NCBI RefSeq assembly: GCF_017357525.1
Contig: NZ_CP036172.1
Coordinates: forward strand, 2,020,561 to 2,084,560
Direction: 5' to 3'
DNA from: Methanofollis aquaemaris
GTDB lineage: Archaea; Halobacteriota; Methanomicrobia; Methanomicrobiales; Methanofollaceae
DNA: 64,000 bases
The translations under genes and the position numbers were made by a program. Positions within the stretch are counted from its first letter, which is position 1. Every line of letters starts with the position of its first letter. Below the pieces are notes generated by a model. That model was given only the letters and a program-made list of their open reading frames with translations. It did no database searches and was not told where the DNA came from. Below, one piece after another: positions 42,279 to 50,300 of the stretch.

Positions 42279-42926
42279 ATGATGTACCGTTATGTTCCAA
42301 GTTCTCACATGGTAGAGGAGTGCTACAGCATCGTCGACCTGATGCTCCTGACGTCTGAGAAGGTTGCGGAGACAGCACGCGGCCTGGACCAGGAGCAGGC
42401 GGCGGGGCTCATCGACCACCTCCTTGCGGCGCGCCGGGTCTATGTGGTCGGGGCGGGTCGCTCGGGGCTTGTGGCCAGGGCGTTTGCGATGCGGCTCTGC
42501 CATCTTGGGGTGGAAGCCTATGTGGTCGGGGAGACGATCACCCCGGCCCTGGGAGAAGGGGACACGCTTGTCGCTTTTTCGGGTTCGGGGGAAACGACGT
42601 CGGTCGTTGACTTCTGCGAGACGGCCCAGGAACTCAATGGCCGGATCTGTCTCATCACGGCCACCCCGGATTCGCAGCTCGGCCGAATGGCCGACTGTGT
42701 GGTGGACCTGGGCGCCTCGGCCCCACCGATCCGGACCTCTTCGGGGCAGTATGAGATTCGCCAGCTCACCGGGGAGTATCGATCGGTCTCTCCGTCGTTT
42801 GCTCCGTTCGGGACACTGTACGAGACTGCCGCCTTGATCTTTTCAGATGCCGTCCTCTCGGCCCTGATGGAGTTGAAGCATTGCAGTCTTGAGGATGTGA
42901 AGGGGCGGCTCGCCAATATCCAGTGA
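42279..42926 (+). CDS. hxlB: SIS-domain isomerase, probable 6-phospho-3-hexuloisomerase
   Basis: The 215-residue product has the SIS core VYVVGAGRSGLVARAFAMRLCHLG, the sugar-phosphate loop FSGSGETTSVVDF and the late FGTLYETAALIFSDAVLSALM, as in hexulose-6-phosphate isomerases of the archaeal ribulose monophosphate route. The partner HPS is not in the window. An ATG at 42309 (MVEEC) is a good alternative start. It is the last gene before a repeat-rich region. Confidence 0.85.
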   Translation: MMYRYVPSSHMVEECYSIVDLMLLTSEKVAETARGLDQEQAAGLIDHLLAARRVYVVGAGRSGLVARAFAMRLCHLGVEAYVVGETITPALGEGDTLVAFSGSGETTSVVDFCETAQELNGRICLITATPDSQLGRMADCVVDLGASAPPIRTSSGQYEIRQLTGEYRSVSPSFAPFGTLYETAALIFSDAVLSALMELKHCSLEDVKGRLANIQ

Positions 42927-43027
42927 ACCGCTCTGAAGATTGATATCTTTGTGAAGGGTTGACCACTCGGAGACCTGTGGTCTTCTCATGCTTTTTTTGG
43001 TCGCATCTCGAAAATCAAAGGTTTTTT

Positions 43028-43157
43028 GGCTTTGTGGAATTCCGTTTCCGGCGTGAGCATCGGGGGCAAGGGTGTGAACTCAAAAGATCTCTGATGAACA
43101 ATTTTCATGTGGTGTGCCTGAGGCGTGCTCTCTGCTCATCCCTGATTTTACGCAGCC
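43028..43157 (+). repeat. Short inverted-repeat element, copy G
   Basis: The left end GGCTTTGTGGAATTCC continues into TTTCCGGCGTGAGCATCGGG, nearly the same as copy H. The right end, read in reverse, is GGCTGCGTAAAA then GAGCACGCCTCAGGC and CATGAAAATTG, the other arm type seen in copies E and F. At 130 bp it is the shortest copy. It fills most of the gap between hxlB and the small membrane protein gene, with no gene inside. Confidence 0.6.
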
Positions 43158-43169
43158 CCATGAGCCTTT

Positions 43170-43502
43170 TCATTCGGTTCCGTCGTCGGGGCGTCCCTCG
43201 ATCATCTCGACTTTTTTTCTGATCTCGTCGACTGAGCGCTTCAGGTCGGCGAACTCCCTGTTCATCCCGATCCTCTCGCGGTGGCGACGGTCCAGCCAGG
43301 CCTTGAGCCTGAAGAGGGTGTAGAGCAGGAGGGTGAAGCCCGCCAGGAGGAGGATGACCACCGAGAGGGCGTGCAGATGGTCCAGGTATCGGGGGATATT
43401 GCCGGTGAGTGCGTACCCGGCCCCACCTACCACGAAGAGCCCACCGGCAGCGGCCCAGGCGGAGAGGACAGCCAGTTTCAGAGGATCCCTGCCCATATGC
43501 AT
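43170..43502 (-). CDS. Small membrane protein, two helices, unknown function
   Basis: The 110-residue product has two hydrophobic helices (about 12-33 and 44-66) and a basic, helical C-terminal tail (KAWLDRRHRERIGMNREFADLKRSVDEIRKKVEMIEG) likely to form a coiled coil in the cytosol. The start may be ATG 43502 or 43496; the longer frame adds a non-membrane N-terminus without a better start. No family recognised. Confidence 0.6.
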   Translation of the reverse strand: MHMGRDPLKLAVLSAWAAAGGLFVVGGAGYALTGNIPRYLDHLHALSVVILLLAGFTLLLYTLFRLKAWLDRRHRERIGMNREFADLKRSVDEIRKKVEMIEGRPDDGTE

Positions 43503-43880
43503 ATCACCGGATGGTACGGCCGGGGGTGGGGCGCTGAAGAAGTTTTTGTCCAGATGAGCGTTAATCTCAGGTGTCTGGTTGAACATGTCGAGGGGGCTAC
43601 CGCCGGCGGCGTACCGTTTTATGGGATATGTACATATTCATATTGTTATATTTTTTGTAGATTTTGTGGATCGTCAGGGGGTTATATGCATTTTTTTCAG
43701 GAACTGTTTCTATCTGACGGGGTATTCAGCGATTCAGTCCTGCAATATAATTCTGAACAGCAGACGTATCTTTTTCCGGCCTGAGAGGGTGTTGTCCTGG
43801 ACTTCGGTTCCTGTGTCGCGTGTAAATATATAGCCGCCGCCTATGCTGCCGTCTCCGTCCTTCTCCTCATTACATCGTGA
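43503..43880. other. AT-rich divergent intergenic region
   Basis: This 378-bp gap has much lower GC than its surroundings, with many T-runs between 43640 and 43780. A plus-strand TATA-like GTAAATATATA lies at 43822-43832, about 50 nt before the next gene. I see no RNA gene, conserved frame or repeat module in it. Confidence 0.5.
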
Positions 43881-44198
43881 GTGATCGGGTTCTTTTTCGA
43901 GACGATCGCATATTTGCCGGGGGCCCTCTTAGAGTATTTTGCCTCAATTTCGCGCTCCTCGTCCCCTTATCCCCTCTTCGCATCACATCTGCGAATCACG
44001 CATCCCTCCCTGGCAATTCTTGCCGCCGGTCTCCTGATACCCTCCGGTGTCCCTGATGTCGTGATGCAGGCGCTCTATCTCTCCCTGATCGATGTCTTCG
44101 CCGCGGTCGTGTATGCACTTGCGGTCCTTGCGACCAGCAGCCCAGGAAGAGTATTATCCCTCAGGCGTAGAAAAGATCTATTCAATGACTCAGAATGA
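43881..44198 (+). CDS. Possible small membrane protein
   Basis: The 105-residue frame begins with GTG and holds two hydrophobic stretches (about 1-20, and 43-88 with a break at PSGVPDV). The basic end is LSLRRRKDLF. No family is recognised. Support comes from the upstream TATA box and membrane-like composition. It overlaps the next gene by 14 nt. The start codon and even coding status are uncertain. Confidence 0.45.
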   Translation: MIGFFFETIAYLPGALLEYFASISRSSSPYPLFASHLRITHPSLAILAAGLLIPSGVPDVVMQALYLSLIDVFAAVVYALAVLATSSPGRVLSLRRRKDLFNDSE

Positions 44199-44478
44199 AG
44201 GACACTTTGAGAAGGGGCGGTGGGTCGAGTATGAGGAACCGGCGCCTGAAACATCGTCAGAACCCTCAGCACCTTCGTTGGATGACCTCGTCGACGAGGC
44301 CTCGAAGTCGGTACGCAGGGCGGTCGGGGACGTGACCGCACTCGGCCGCCACCTTTTCCTCACTGAGGAGGGACGCGGTCACCTGGAGAAGAAGGCACGG
44401 GACGCCGGGGCGGCGCTGGAACGTGCCGTCACCGAGGTGGCCGAGAAGGCGCGGAAGGGTCACGAAAAGAAGGAATAA
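44185..44478 (+). CDS. Small charged helical protein, unknown function
   Basis: The 97-residue product starts MTQNEGHFEKGRWVEY, has a Ser/Pro/Glu-rich middle and then a long helix (DLVDEASKSVRRAVGDVTAL to EKARKGHEKKE) rich in Ala, Lys and Glu, which could be a coiled coil. No membrane segment or known domain. It overlaps the preceding small membrane frame, which would fit a membrane/cytosol pair (inference). Confidence 0.6.
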   Translation: MTQNEGHFEKGRWVEYEEPAPETSSEPSAPSLDDLVDEASKSVRRAVGDVTALGRHLFLTEEGRGHLEKKARDAGAALERAVTEVAEKARKGHEKKE

Positions 44479-44506
44479 GCAGGCGGTGGTCTGCTGGCCT
44501 CATATC

Positions 44507-44514
44507 TTTTTTTT
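44507..44514 (+). terminator. Oligo-T terminator next to repeat copy E
   Basis: TTTTTTTT lies 28 nt after the stop of the small helical protein. The repeat element starts 2 nt downstream. Confidence 0.4.
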
Positions 44515-44515
44515 A

Positions 44516-44893
44516 GGCTCTGTAGAATTTTTCATGAGCGCCGGGCTCACGCATACGGGATGAAAATTTCTTGTCACGTGCTGTCTCATTTCAAGACGCA
44601 AGAATCGATGGAGACCTCACTCTATTGCCGCCCCCCGGCTATCTTCGTCTGTGGGGGTCCGGGGGCACGGCCCCCGGTGCGAGACGGCAGGGAAGTTTCT
44701 GCAATTGAGGGCGGCATGCCTGATCATTCCATCACGCCTTCCCAAACATCGGTGCCGGGGGGAGATTTCTGGCTGTTCACCGATCGCAAGGAGGGGATCA
44801 CAAACTCTTCCACATCCTGGACGACTGCAATATGAAATTTTCATCCAATATGCCTGTGGTGTGCTTTCGCTTTATGGGCTATTCTAAAAAGCC
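44516..44893 (+). repeat. MITE-like element with ~58-bp terminal inverted repeats, copy E
   Basis: The left arm starts GGCTCTGTAGAATTTTTCAT and includes GGCTCACGCATACGGGATG and AAAATTTC. The right arm, in reverse, reads GGCTTTTTAGAATAG, then GCGAAAGCAC, then GGATGAAAATTTC. Together they give about 58 bp of imperfect inverted repeat. The interior has CCCCGGCTATCTTCGTC and GTGGGGGTCCGGGGGC. It has no coding capacity and fills the gap 44479-44883. Its right end runs into the DUF3795 gene and supplies that gene's stop codon. Confidence 0.7.
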
Positions 44894-45195
44894 TGATCTT
44901 CTTCAGTTTTCCTGGTGAGGAGTCGATCTGTCATCGCTTCAAGTGCAGTGGTGGCCTCTTCATCGGTTATATTGGGGTCTCTGAAACGGGTAAACCGCTC
45001 ACATACAAGTTCCTGGCACTGCCCACAGTGGTCGAGGTGCCGTTCGCCCACACAGCATTCATGGATCGGGCACTCCTCGGCTCCGACATATGCCGTCCAG
45101 AACGGCCTGCCCCGGACCGCTTCGCACCCTCCACATTCAGAAAAGTAGTCGCAGTCTTTACAGACAATTCCACAGACCTCGATATTTTGTTCCAT
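44884..45195 (-). CDS. DUF3795 cysteine-rich protein
   Basis: The 103-residue product has eleven cysteines in the DUF3795 pattern: ICKDCDYFSECGGCEAV-type N-terminus, CPIHECC and HCGQCQELVCERF. It probably binds zinc or an Fe-S cluster; function unknown. The last codons (GCT TTT TAG) fall inside the right terminal repeat of copy E. The natural C-terminus may therefore have been altered by the insertion. It is a common small protein in methanogens. Confidence 0.82.
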   Translation of the reverse strand: MEQNIEVCGIVCKDCDYFSECGGCEAVRGRPFWTAYVGAEECPIHECCVGERHLDHCGQCQELVCERFTRFRDPNITDEEATTALEAMTDRLLTRKTEEDQAF

Positions 45196-45292
45196 ATGAT
45201 CGCACTCTGACTGATCGATATATATCTCTGTGCCCTGTATGGTGAAAGTAAATAAGGGAATATATGGGTTCTGTTGAATCGCATGTTTTTAA

Positions 45293-45608
45293 GGCTTTGT
45301 AGAATTTTTCATGAGGCGAAAGCACGCCTCAAGCATATGGGATGAAAATTTCTTGTCACTTGCTCTCTCTCTTTTCAAGAGAGGAGAATCGGTGGGGATC
45401 GTGTTCCATCGCCGCCCCTCGGCTATCTTTGGTCCGTGGGGGGTCCGGGGGGTGCAACCCCCCGGCGTGAGACAGCGGGGAAGATTCTGCGATTGAGGGC
45501 GGCACATCAGATCGACGTGCCTTCCTCCACGGTTGGTAATGGATCGTGACCAGAACGCGGCGATCAATATTATGAGATTGGGGCTGCAATCTCAGGGGTA
45601 ACATCCCA
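45293..45608 (+). repeat. Dispersed repeat element, copy F, joined to a tnpB relic
   Basis: It starts GGCTTTGTAGAATTTTTCAT and continues with GGCGAAAGCACGCCTCAAGC and GGGATGAAAATTTC. The middle has CCCCTCGGCTATCTTTG and GTGGGGGGTCCGGGGGG. Just upstream (45267) is a nested partial start TTCTGTTGAATCGCATG. Instead of a normal right arm it passes into the tnpB 3' relic near 45525. No intact gene lies in 45196-45661. Confidence 0.6.
45525..45601 (+). pseudogene. tnpB: 3' relic of an IS200/IS605-type tnpB
   Basis: One frame reads LVMDRDQNAAINIMRLGLQS followed by QG and a stop at 45601. DRDxNAAxNI is the conserved C-terminal RuvC-III motif region of TnpB. Everything upstream of it is repeat sequence out of frame, so only about 24 codons remain. 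The right-end hairpin of the element follows. The remainder of the transposon, including any tnpA, is gone. Confidence 0.8.
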
Positions 45609-45613
45609 GGATG

Positions 45614-45633
45614 CCCCCGACTTCAGTCGGGGG
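45614..45633 (+). mobile_element. IS200/IS605-type right-end hairpin
   Basis: CCCCCGAC and GTCGGGGG form a perfect 8-bp stem around TTCA, 12 nt after the tnpB relic's stop. This is the familiar right-end structure of archaeal IS605-group elements and the 3' scaffold part of TnpB guide RNA in intact copies. Confidence 0.75.
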
Positions 45634-45661
45634 AGCAGTCACCATTATTTCACGTTCTGTC

Positions 45662-45925
45662 TTACAACGGCACTCCCATGAGGTGAAGGATCACCACGAT
45701 AACCACGCCGACGATCCCGCCGAGTGCACAGATGAGTACGGTGATAATGTCGATCGGGATGTCGGGTTGTCCGAAAAGGCTCATCACGTTGAAGAGGTTG
45801 ATCAGGTAGAGGACGACGACGCCGATGATGGCGTTGATCACGAGTGCAATCCCTTTTCTCACAAAATAAAACAGGAGCAGCGCTATGAGAAGTGCGAGCA
45901 GGATTCCGATGATTGGTCCGAGCAT
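45662..45925 (-). CDS. BofA-like small membrane protein (pro-sigmaK processing inhibitor family)
   Basis: The 87-residue product has two or three hydrophobic helices and the family's central ALVINAIIGVVVLYLINLF segment. In Bacillus, BofA inhibits the site-2 protease SpoIVFB; archaeal members have no known role. It is notable that a predicted site-2 protease gene lies 1.5 kb away (47373), although not in the same operon. Confidence 0.78.
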   Translation of the reverse strand: MLGPIIGILLALLIALLLFYFVRKGIALVINAIIGVVVLYLINLFNVMSLFGQPDIPIDIITVLICALGGIVGVVIVVILHLMGVPL

Positions 45926-45961
45926 GCCTGTAACTCAGCATGCGGAATAAATAGGTTGCGG

Positions 45962-46762
45962 TCACTTCGCCCTGACCCGCCAGACCCCCGCGGCGAGGAC
46001 GGCGGCCCAGAGGGGGGCGACCGCTCCGAAACTCCAGGGGAGGGCGGCGAGTGCCGTCGCGAGGGCAAGGGCCTGCGCCGCCCTCACTCTCCCGGGTTCC
46101 AGTGTTCCTCCTCCGCTGTCGCCTGATGACCGGATAGTCGATGCCGCGGCGATCGCCCGGAGGAAGAGCACCGTCGCGACGGCGACGATGATGCCGATCG
46201 GGAGGAGAGGTGTCGTGATCGCGGTGCCCCGTCCGGCGAAGAGGGCCGCCGCCGCGGCGGTGAGGGCGAGGGCCGCGGCGGGGATGCGGTGGGGGGCGGG
46301 CTTCCTCAATGTTTTGTCGAGGAGGAGCGCCGCGGCCGTGAGCGGCCCTGCCATGAGAAACCCCTGCCAGAGGGGCCAGAGGGTAAGGGCGAGCACCAGC
46401 GCGACGTCCACGCCCGTTGCCGTAAGCCCGGACGTCCGGTTCACGATCCGCAGGACGAGAAGGAGCCAGAGGAGGGTGAGGATGTCGGAGGCAGGCAGGA
46501 CGAGGAGAGCGGCGGCCGTGAGCGCCGCCGCCAGCAGCGCGGAAGGGTCGTGGTCGGGGTCGACCTCCCGGCCGAGCGCCCAGGCAAGGAAGACTGCCAT
46601 GCCGGCGGCGACGCCCAGGATGACGGGCCCGACGATCCCGGTGCCGGTGAGGGCTGTCGCCGCCGTTTTGATGAAGAAGATCACGAGAGAAAAGATGGCA
46701 ATTGCACGGTTTGTCGGGTAGGAGAAGTCAAGGGGCCGGACGATCCCGCTCACAGGTTGCAT
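45962..46762 (-). CDS. Polytopic membrane protein, unknown function
   Basis: The 266-residue product is almost all hydrophobic, with about eight helices rich in Ala, Leu and Gly. It has few charged residues apart from short loops such as GREVDPDHDPS and DKTLRKPAPHR. I recognise no family. ATG 46762 was taken because the sequence upstream in frame is polar and reads through the neighbouring gene. The LEA-type lipoprotein lies just upstream on the same strand. Confidence 0.7.
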   Translation of the reverse strand: MQPVSGIVRPLDFSYPTNRAIAIFSLVIFFIKTAATALTGTGIVGPVILGVAAGMAVFLAWALGREVDPDHDPSALLAAALTAAALLVLPASDILTLLWLLLVLRIVNRTSGLTATGVDVALVLALTLWPLWQGFLMAGPLTAAALLLDKTLRKPAPHRIPAAALALTAAAAALFAGRGTAITTPLLPIGIIVAVATVLFLRAIAAASTIRSSGDSGGGTLEPGRVRAAQALALATALAALPWSFGAVAPLWAAVLAAGVWRVRAK

Positions 46763-46817
46763 GATGGCAGGGCGGCGTGCGCGTAAAAAAGGTTTGGTGC
46801 CGGTGCGCGGCCCTTGT

Positions 46818-47282
46818 TCATTCACGCACCGATACTTTCTCTGTCTTCTCGAATGGCACGTCGAACGAGGCGATGCCTGCATCGATGGTCATCGTGCCTT
46901 CCACTTTCACCTCAAGTTCTCCGGAGAGGAGCAGAACCGCGGCCGCAGAGAGCATGGCCGCATTGTCCATGGTGATCGGGACCGTGACTTCGGTCCGGTT
47001 GGATGCCGGGACGGTGATCGCTCCTTTGGTTCCTGAGCCGAGCAGCACCTCGGCTCTGTCTTTCGAGTAGGAGACGTCCATCTCCACCCTGCTGATCGTC
47101 ACCTCGATCGGGTTCGGGTTGTCCACGGCAAGGAAGACCACCAGGTCCATGCTCTCCAGGCTGAGGTCACTGACGGCTACGCCGGTGACGGTGACCTCCG
47201 GCGGCCCGACTGGCGGTTCTGAGGTGCATCCGGCGATGAAGACCGCGATCGCGAGAATGGCCAGGATTGGAGTGAGTTTCAT
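46818..47282 (-). CDS. Lipoprotein with LEA type 2 (WHy) domain
   Basis: The 154-residue product has a lipoprotein signal (LAIAVFIAGC, Cys 19) and a LEA14/WHy domain: LSLESMDLVVFLAVDNPNPIEVTISRVEMDVSY and a later VPITMDN strand. NPNP is the hallmark turn. Such domains occur in surface or stress-related archaeal proteins. Start 47282 begins the signal peptide. It is probably co-transcribed with the membrane protein downstream. Confidence 0.85.
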   Translation of the reverse strand: MKLTPILAILAIAVFIAGCTSEPPVGPPEVTVTGVAVSDLSLESMDLVVFLAVDNPNPIEVTISRVEMDVSYSKDRAEVLLGSGTKGAITVPASNRTEVTVPITMDNAAMLSAAAVLLLSGELEVKVEGTMTIDAGIASFDVPFEKTEKVSVRE

Positions 47283-47372
47283 AATCCTCCTCTGTCGGTG
47301 AAGGGGTGTCACGGTATTTATGGTGCTCGGCACCGCAGGGGGACCGATGGAAAAAAGAGGTGAAGGCCCTGC

Positions 47373-50300
47373 TCACATCAAGTAGAGGGCCAGATAGACC
47401 ACGAAGACCGGGACAAAGGCCACTGCCCAGTTCACTCTGTTCCACGTGTACACCGAACTCCCGTCCATGGGGGTGAAGGGCACGAGGGAGTAGACGGCCT
47501 CGATGAGGTTGACCGAGAGACCGGTGGTGCCCATGAGGGTCCAGATGCCGCCGAAGGGGATGAGGAGGGCGAATCCCACGGCGAAGATAAAGGAGACAAG
47601 CGGCCCTGCGATCATGGTGATGCCGGTCGCCCGCTTCTCGGCGGCCGGGACTGCGGTCATCAGGGGCTGGGCAAAGACATTGCCGAAGAACCAGGCGGTG
47701 AGGAAGGTGGTGACGATGCCGCTCGCGTTGAACCTGACCCTGGAGGGCATTGCAAAACGACGGGCGATGAGATGGTGCGTCGCCTCATGCACTGCGACCA
47801 CCACTCCGCAGACGAGGATGTACACCCCGATGACCCCGGGTACCAGGCCGATCCTTTCGGCAAGGACGAAGGCGAGGCCGTAGATGACCGCACCTGTGCT
47901 GAGGATGAGGATCTCGCGGTGGCGGTTTTTTCCTGTCGTATCCCCGAATTTGTTGGCGGCGATCTCTGCCTCTTTCTCCCCCAGTTTCTCGGCGATGTGT
48001 TCGCCGAAGAACTCGGCGAGGTTGCCGAGGAGATCCCTGAGGGTGTCGCCGATGCGCCTGAAGACCGAACCGGTCGCACTGCCCGCTATACCGGTTGCAA
48101 CGAGTGCCCCCGCGACGACCCCGAGGACGACGGCGCCGAGGGGCTCGGTCCCTTCAGGCATCAGGGCCGCGGCCGGTACCGGTCCCTTCACACCAGCGAC
48201 CGCGCCCGAGGCCCGTGCGCCACCTTCCTGCACGGCCCTGGCCGCTCCGCTGAGGGTATTCATGATCGTCCGGGAGGGGCTTTCGGGAGGCTTTACGTCG
48301 TTTGATCCTTCAGGTTGTGCTTCTGAGAGAACTGATGCGCTTTCCCCGGATTTGACCTCTGCTTCTTCGGCGGCCCTTCCATCCGCCTCAGGGACGGCAG
48401 GCTGGGCCGGGGGGGTGTCCCGTTCCTCTGTACATGGTGCGCTCGCGTCGCTGCTTCCAGAATGCCAACTGTCTGATCCGCCGTCGTTCGAAGGCGTCGG
48501 TGTCGTTGGCGTGACTGTCGGCGGCGTAAGCGGGGCGAGTGCCCCCGCGGCGAAAGTTGAGAAACCGGGGGTCCATACCCTGAAGACGGTGTGAGTGACG
48601 TTCTCGGAGACGAAGGCGGCCGGAAGGACGGTGACATTCCCGGTATCGTCCCGCCTGAAGAGCCTGATGTTCTCGTTCCCATACGCCCCGACCCACTCCT
48701 TCGGGACGGTCAGGGTGATGAAGGCACCGTTCAGGGCGGAGAGGGTGTGATCGACGAGCATGGTGAGACAGATCTCATCGAGAGACCTGCCTTCAGCCAA
48801 TGCGGCTTCGGAGAATGCAGCGAGGTCGCTCCCGCTGCACCCGTCTGAGACGAGGAGGTCGAAGGAGGCGGCCTGGTCGTACCGGGAACCGTTGATCTCC
48901 ACCGCGATCGAGGCCGTCCCGCCTCCTGGGAGGATGATGCTCACCGGGACACCATTCATCAGCACATAATCGAGATCGCCGGTGACATTGCCGCCTGCCT
49001 CTGTGAGGGAGGAGAAGATGAAGCGTATCCGGGTGAATGAGGGGTTCGGCCCCTCCACGACCGTCGTGTTTCCGGAGACGTTCAGGGGGGCGGCAAGGGC
49101 CGTCCTGTTCAGGGTGACGGTCTGCCCCCCGCCGACAAGGACTCCGTTCAGAGAGAAGGGATAGGAATGCCCTGCCTGGAAGACCGCGATGTAATCTGGC
49201 TCTTCTGCCGTGTCCGCGGCATCCCGGTTCTGCACCGTCAGGTTCACGGCGTACCAGCCGTGTACGGCGTACTCGTGGGTCGGGTGCTGGTCTATCGAGA
49301 GCGCGGTGTCGTCGCCGAAGTCCCAGCGCCAGGTGTTGGGGAAGCCTGTGGAGGTGTCGTTGAACCGGACGGTTAAGGGTGCGACGCCTGCCGAGGTGTC
49401 CGCGGTGAATCCTGCTCTCGGCGGGAGGTTGACCGCATACCAGAGGGTGCCTGCGGTGGTGTTCGTGTCCACGGTCCCGTAGCAGGTATGTGCGATATCG
49501 CTCCTGTCGAGGGCCAGGGCGGCGGCGGTGATGAAGGTGTCCGGGGCCGACGCCTCCAGGGTCGTCTGCGACCAGTGCGGTCCTTCGTACCAGAGATGGA
49601 CCAACCCTTCGGGCGCGACATAGCAGATGTGGGGGTTGCCCGCACTGTCGAGGGCGAGTGAGACGGTATCATAGTCGACCGTACCGAGGAAGGTGATCTT
49701 CCAGTCGGTTCCGTCGAAATGGGTATACTTTAGCATCGGGTTGATGGCCGCGGCGTTCGCCCCCTCCGGGCTGTTAACGGTGTAGGCGATGTGAGGATTG
49801 CCGTTCCGGTCTATCGCCAGGGAGGTATCGAAGACTTCCACCTTTTCGAGGGTTCTGTTCTCGAAGGAGGACGATCCCTGAGGCAGCCAGGCATGTACCA
49901 GTTCTTTGGTATCGCCGCTCTGGCGATAATAACTGAGGTGCGGCCGTCCGGCCGGGTCGAATGCAAGGGAGATGCCGTCGGCATCGGTCCTTTCTTTCGT
50001 CTCCACCGCGACCGAATTCCAGGACGCCCCGTCGTGGCGGGCATATATGACGGCTGTCCCCATATTATCGGGAAGTTCGGTCGTGTATGCGATACAGGGA
50101 GATCCGGTGCCGTCCACGGCGCAGGCACTCTCTCTGGTCGAGAACCTATAGACGTGATATTCTGTATCCGGCCGACCGAGCACGCCGTCGATGTCATAGT
50201 AGTAAAGGCCCTCCTCACTTCCGTCATAATAGACGGTGTGACTCACGCCGGCGAGGCCTTCGCCGTCCAGCGCAACGGAGATGCTGTCCCGTAGGTCTGT

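Noticed and set aside
43028-45300. Possible CRISPR-like array, since related sequences recur within 2.3 kb
   Set aside because: The recurring segments are 130-380 bp elements with inverted ends and unequal spacing; there are no short direct repeats with uniform spacers and no cas genes.
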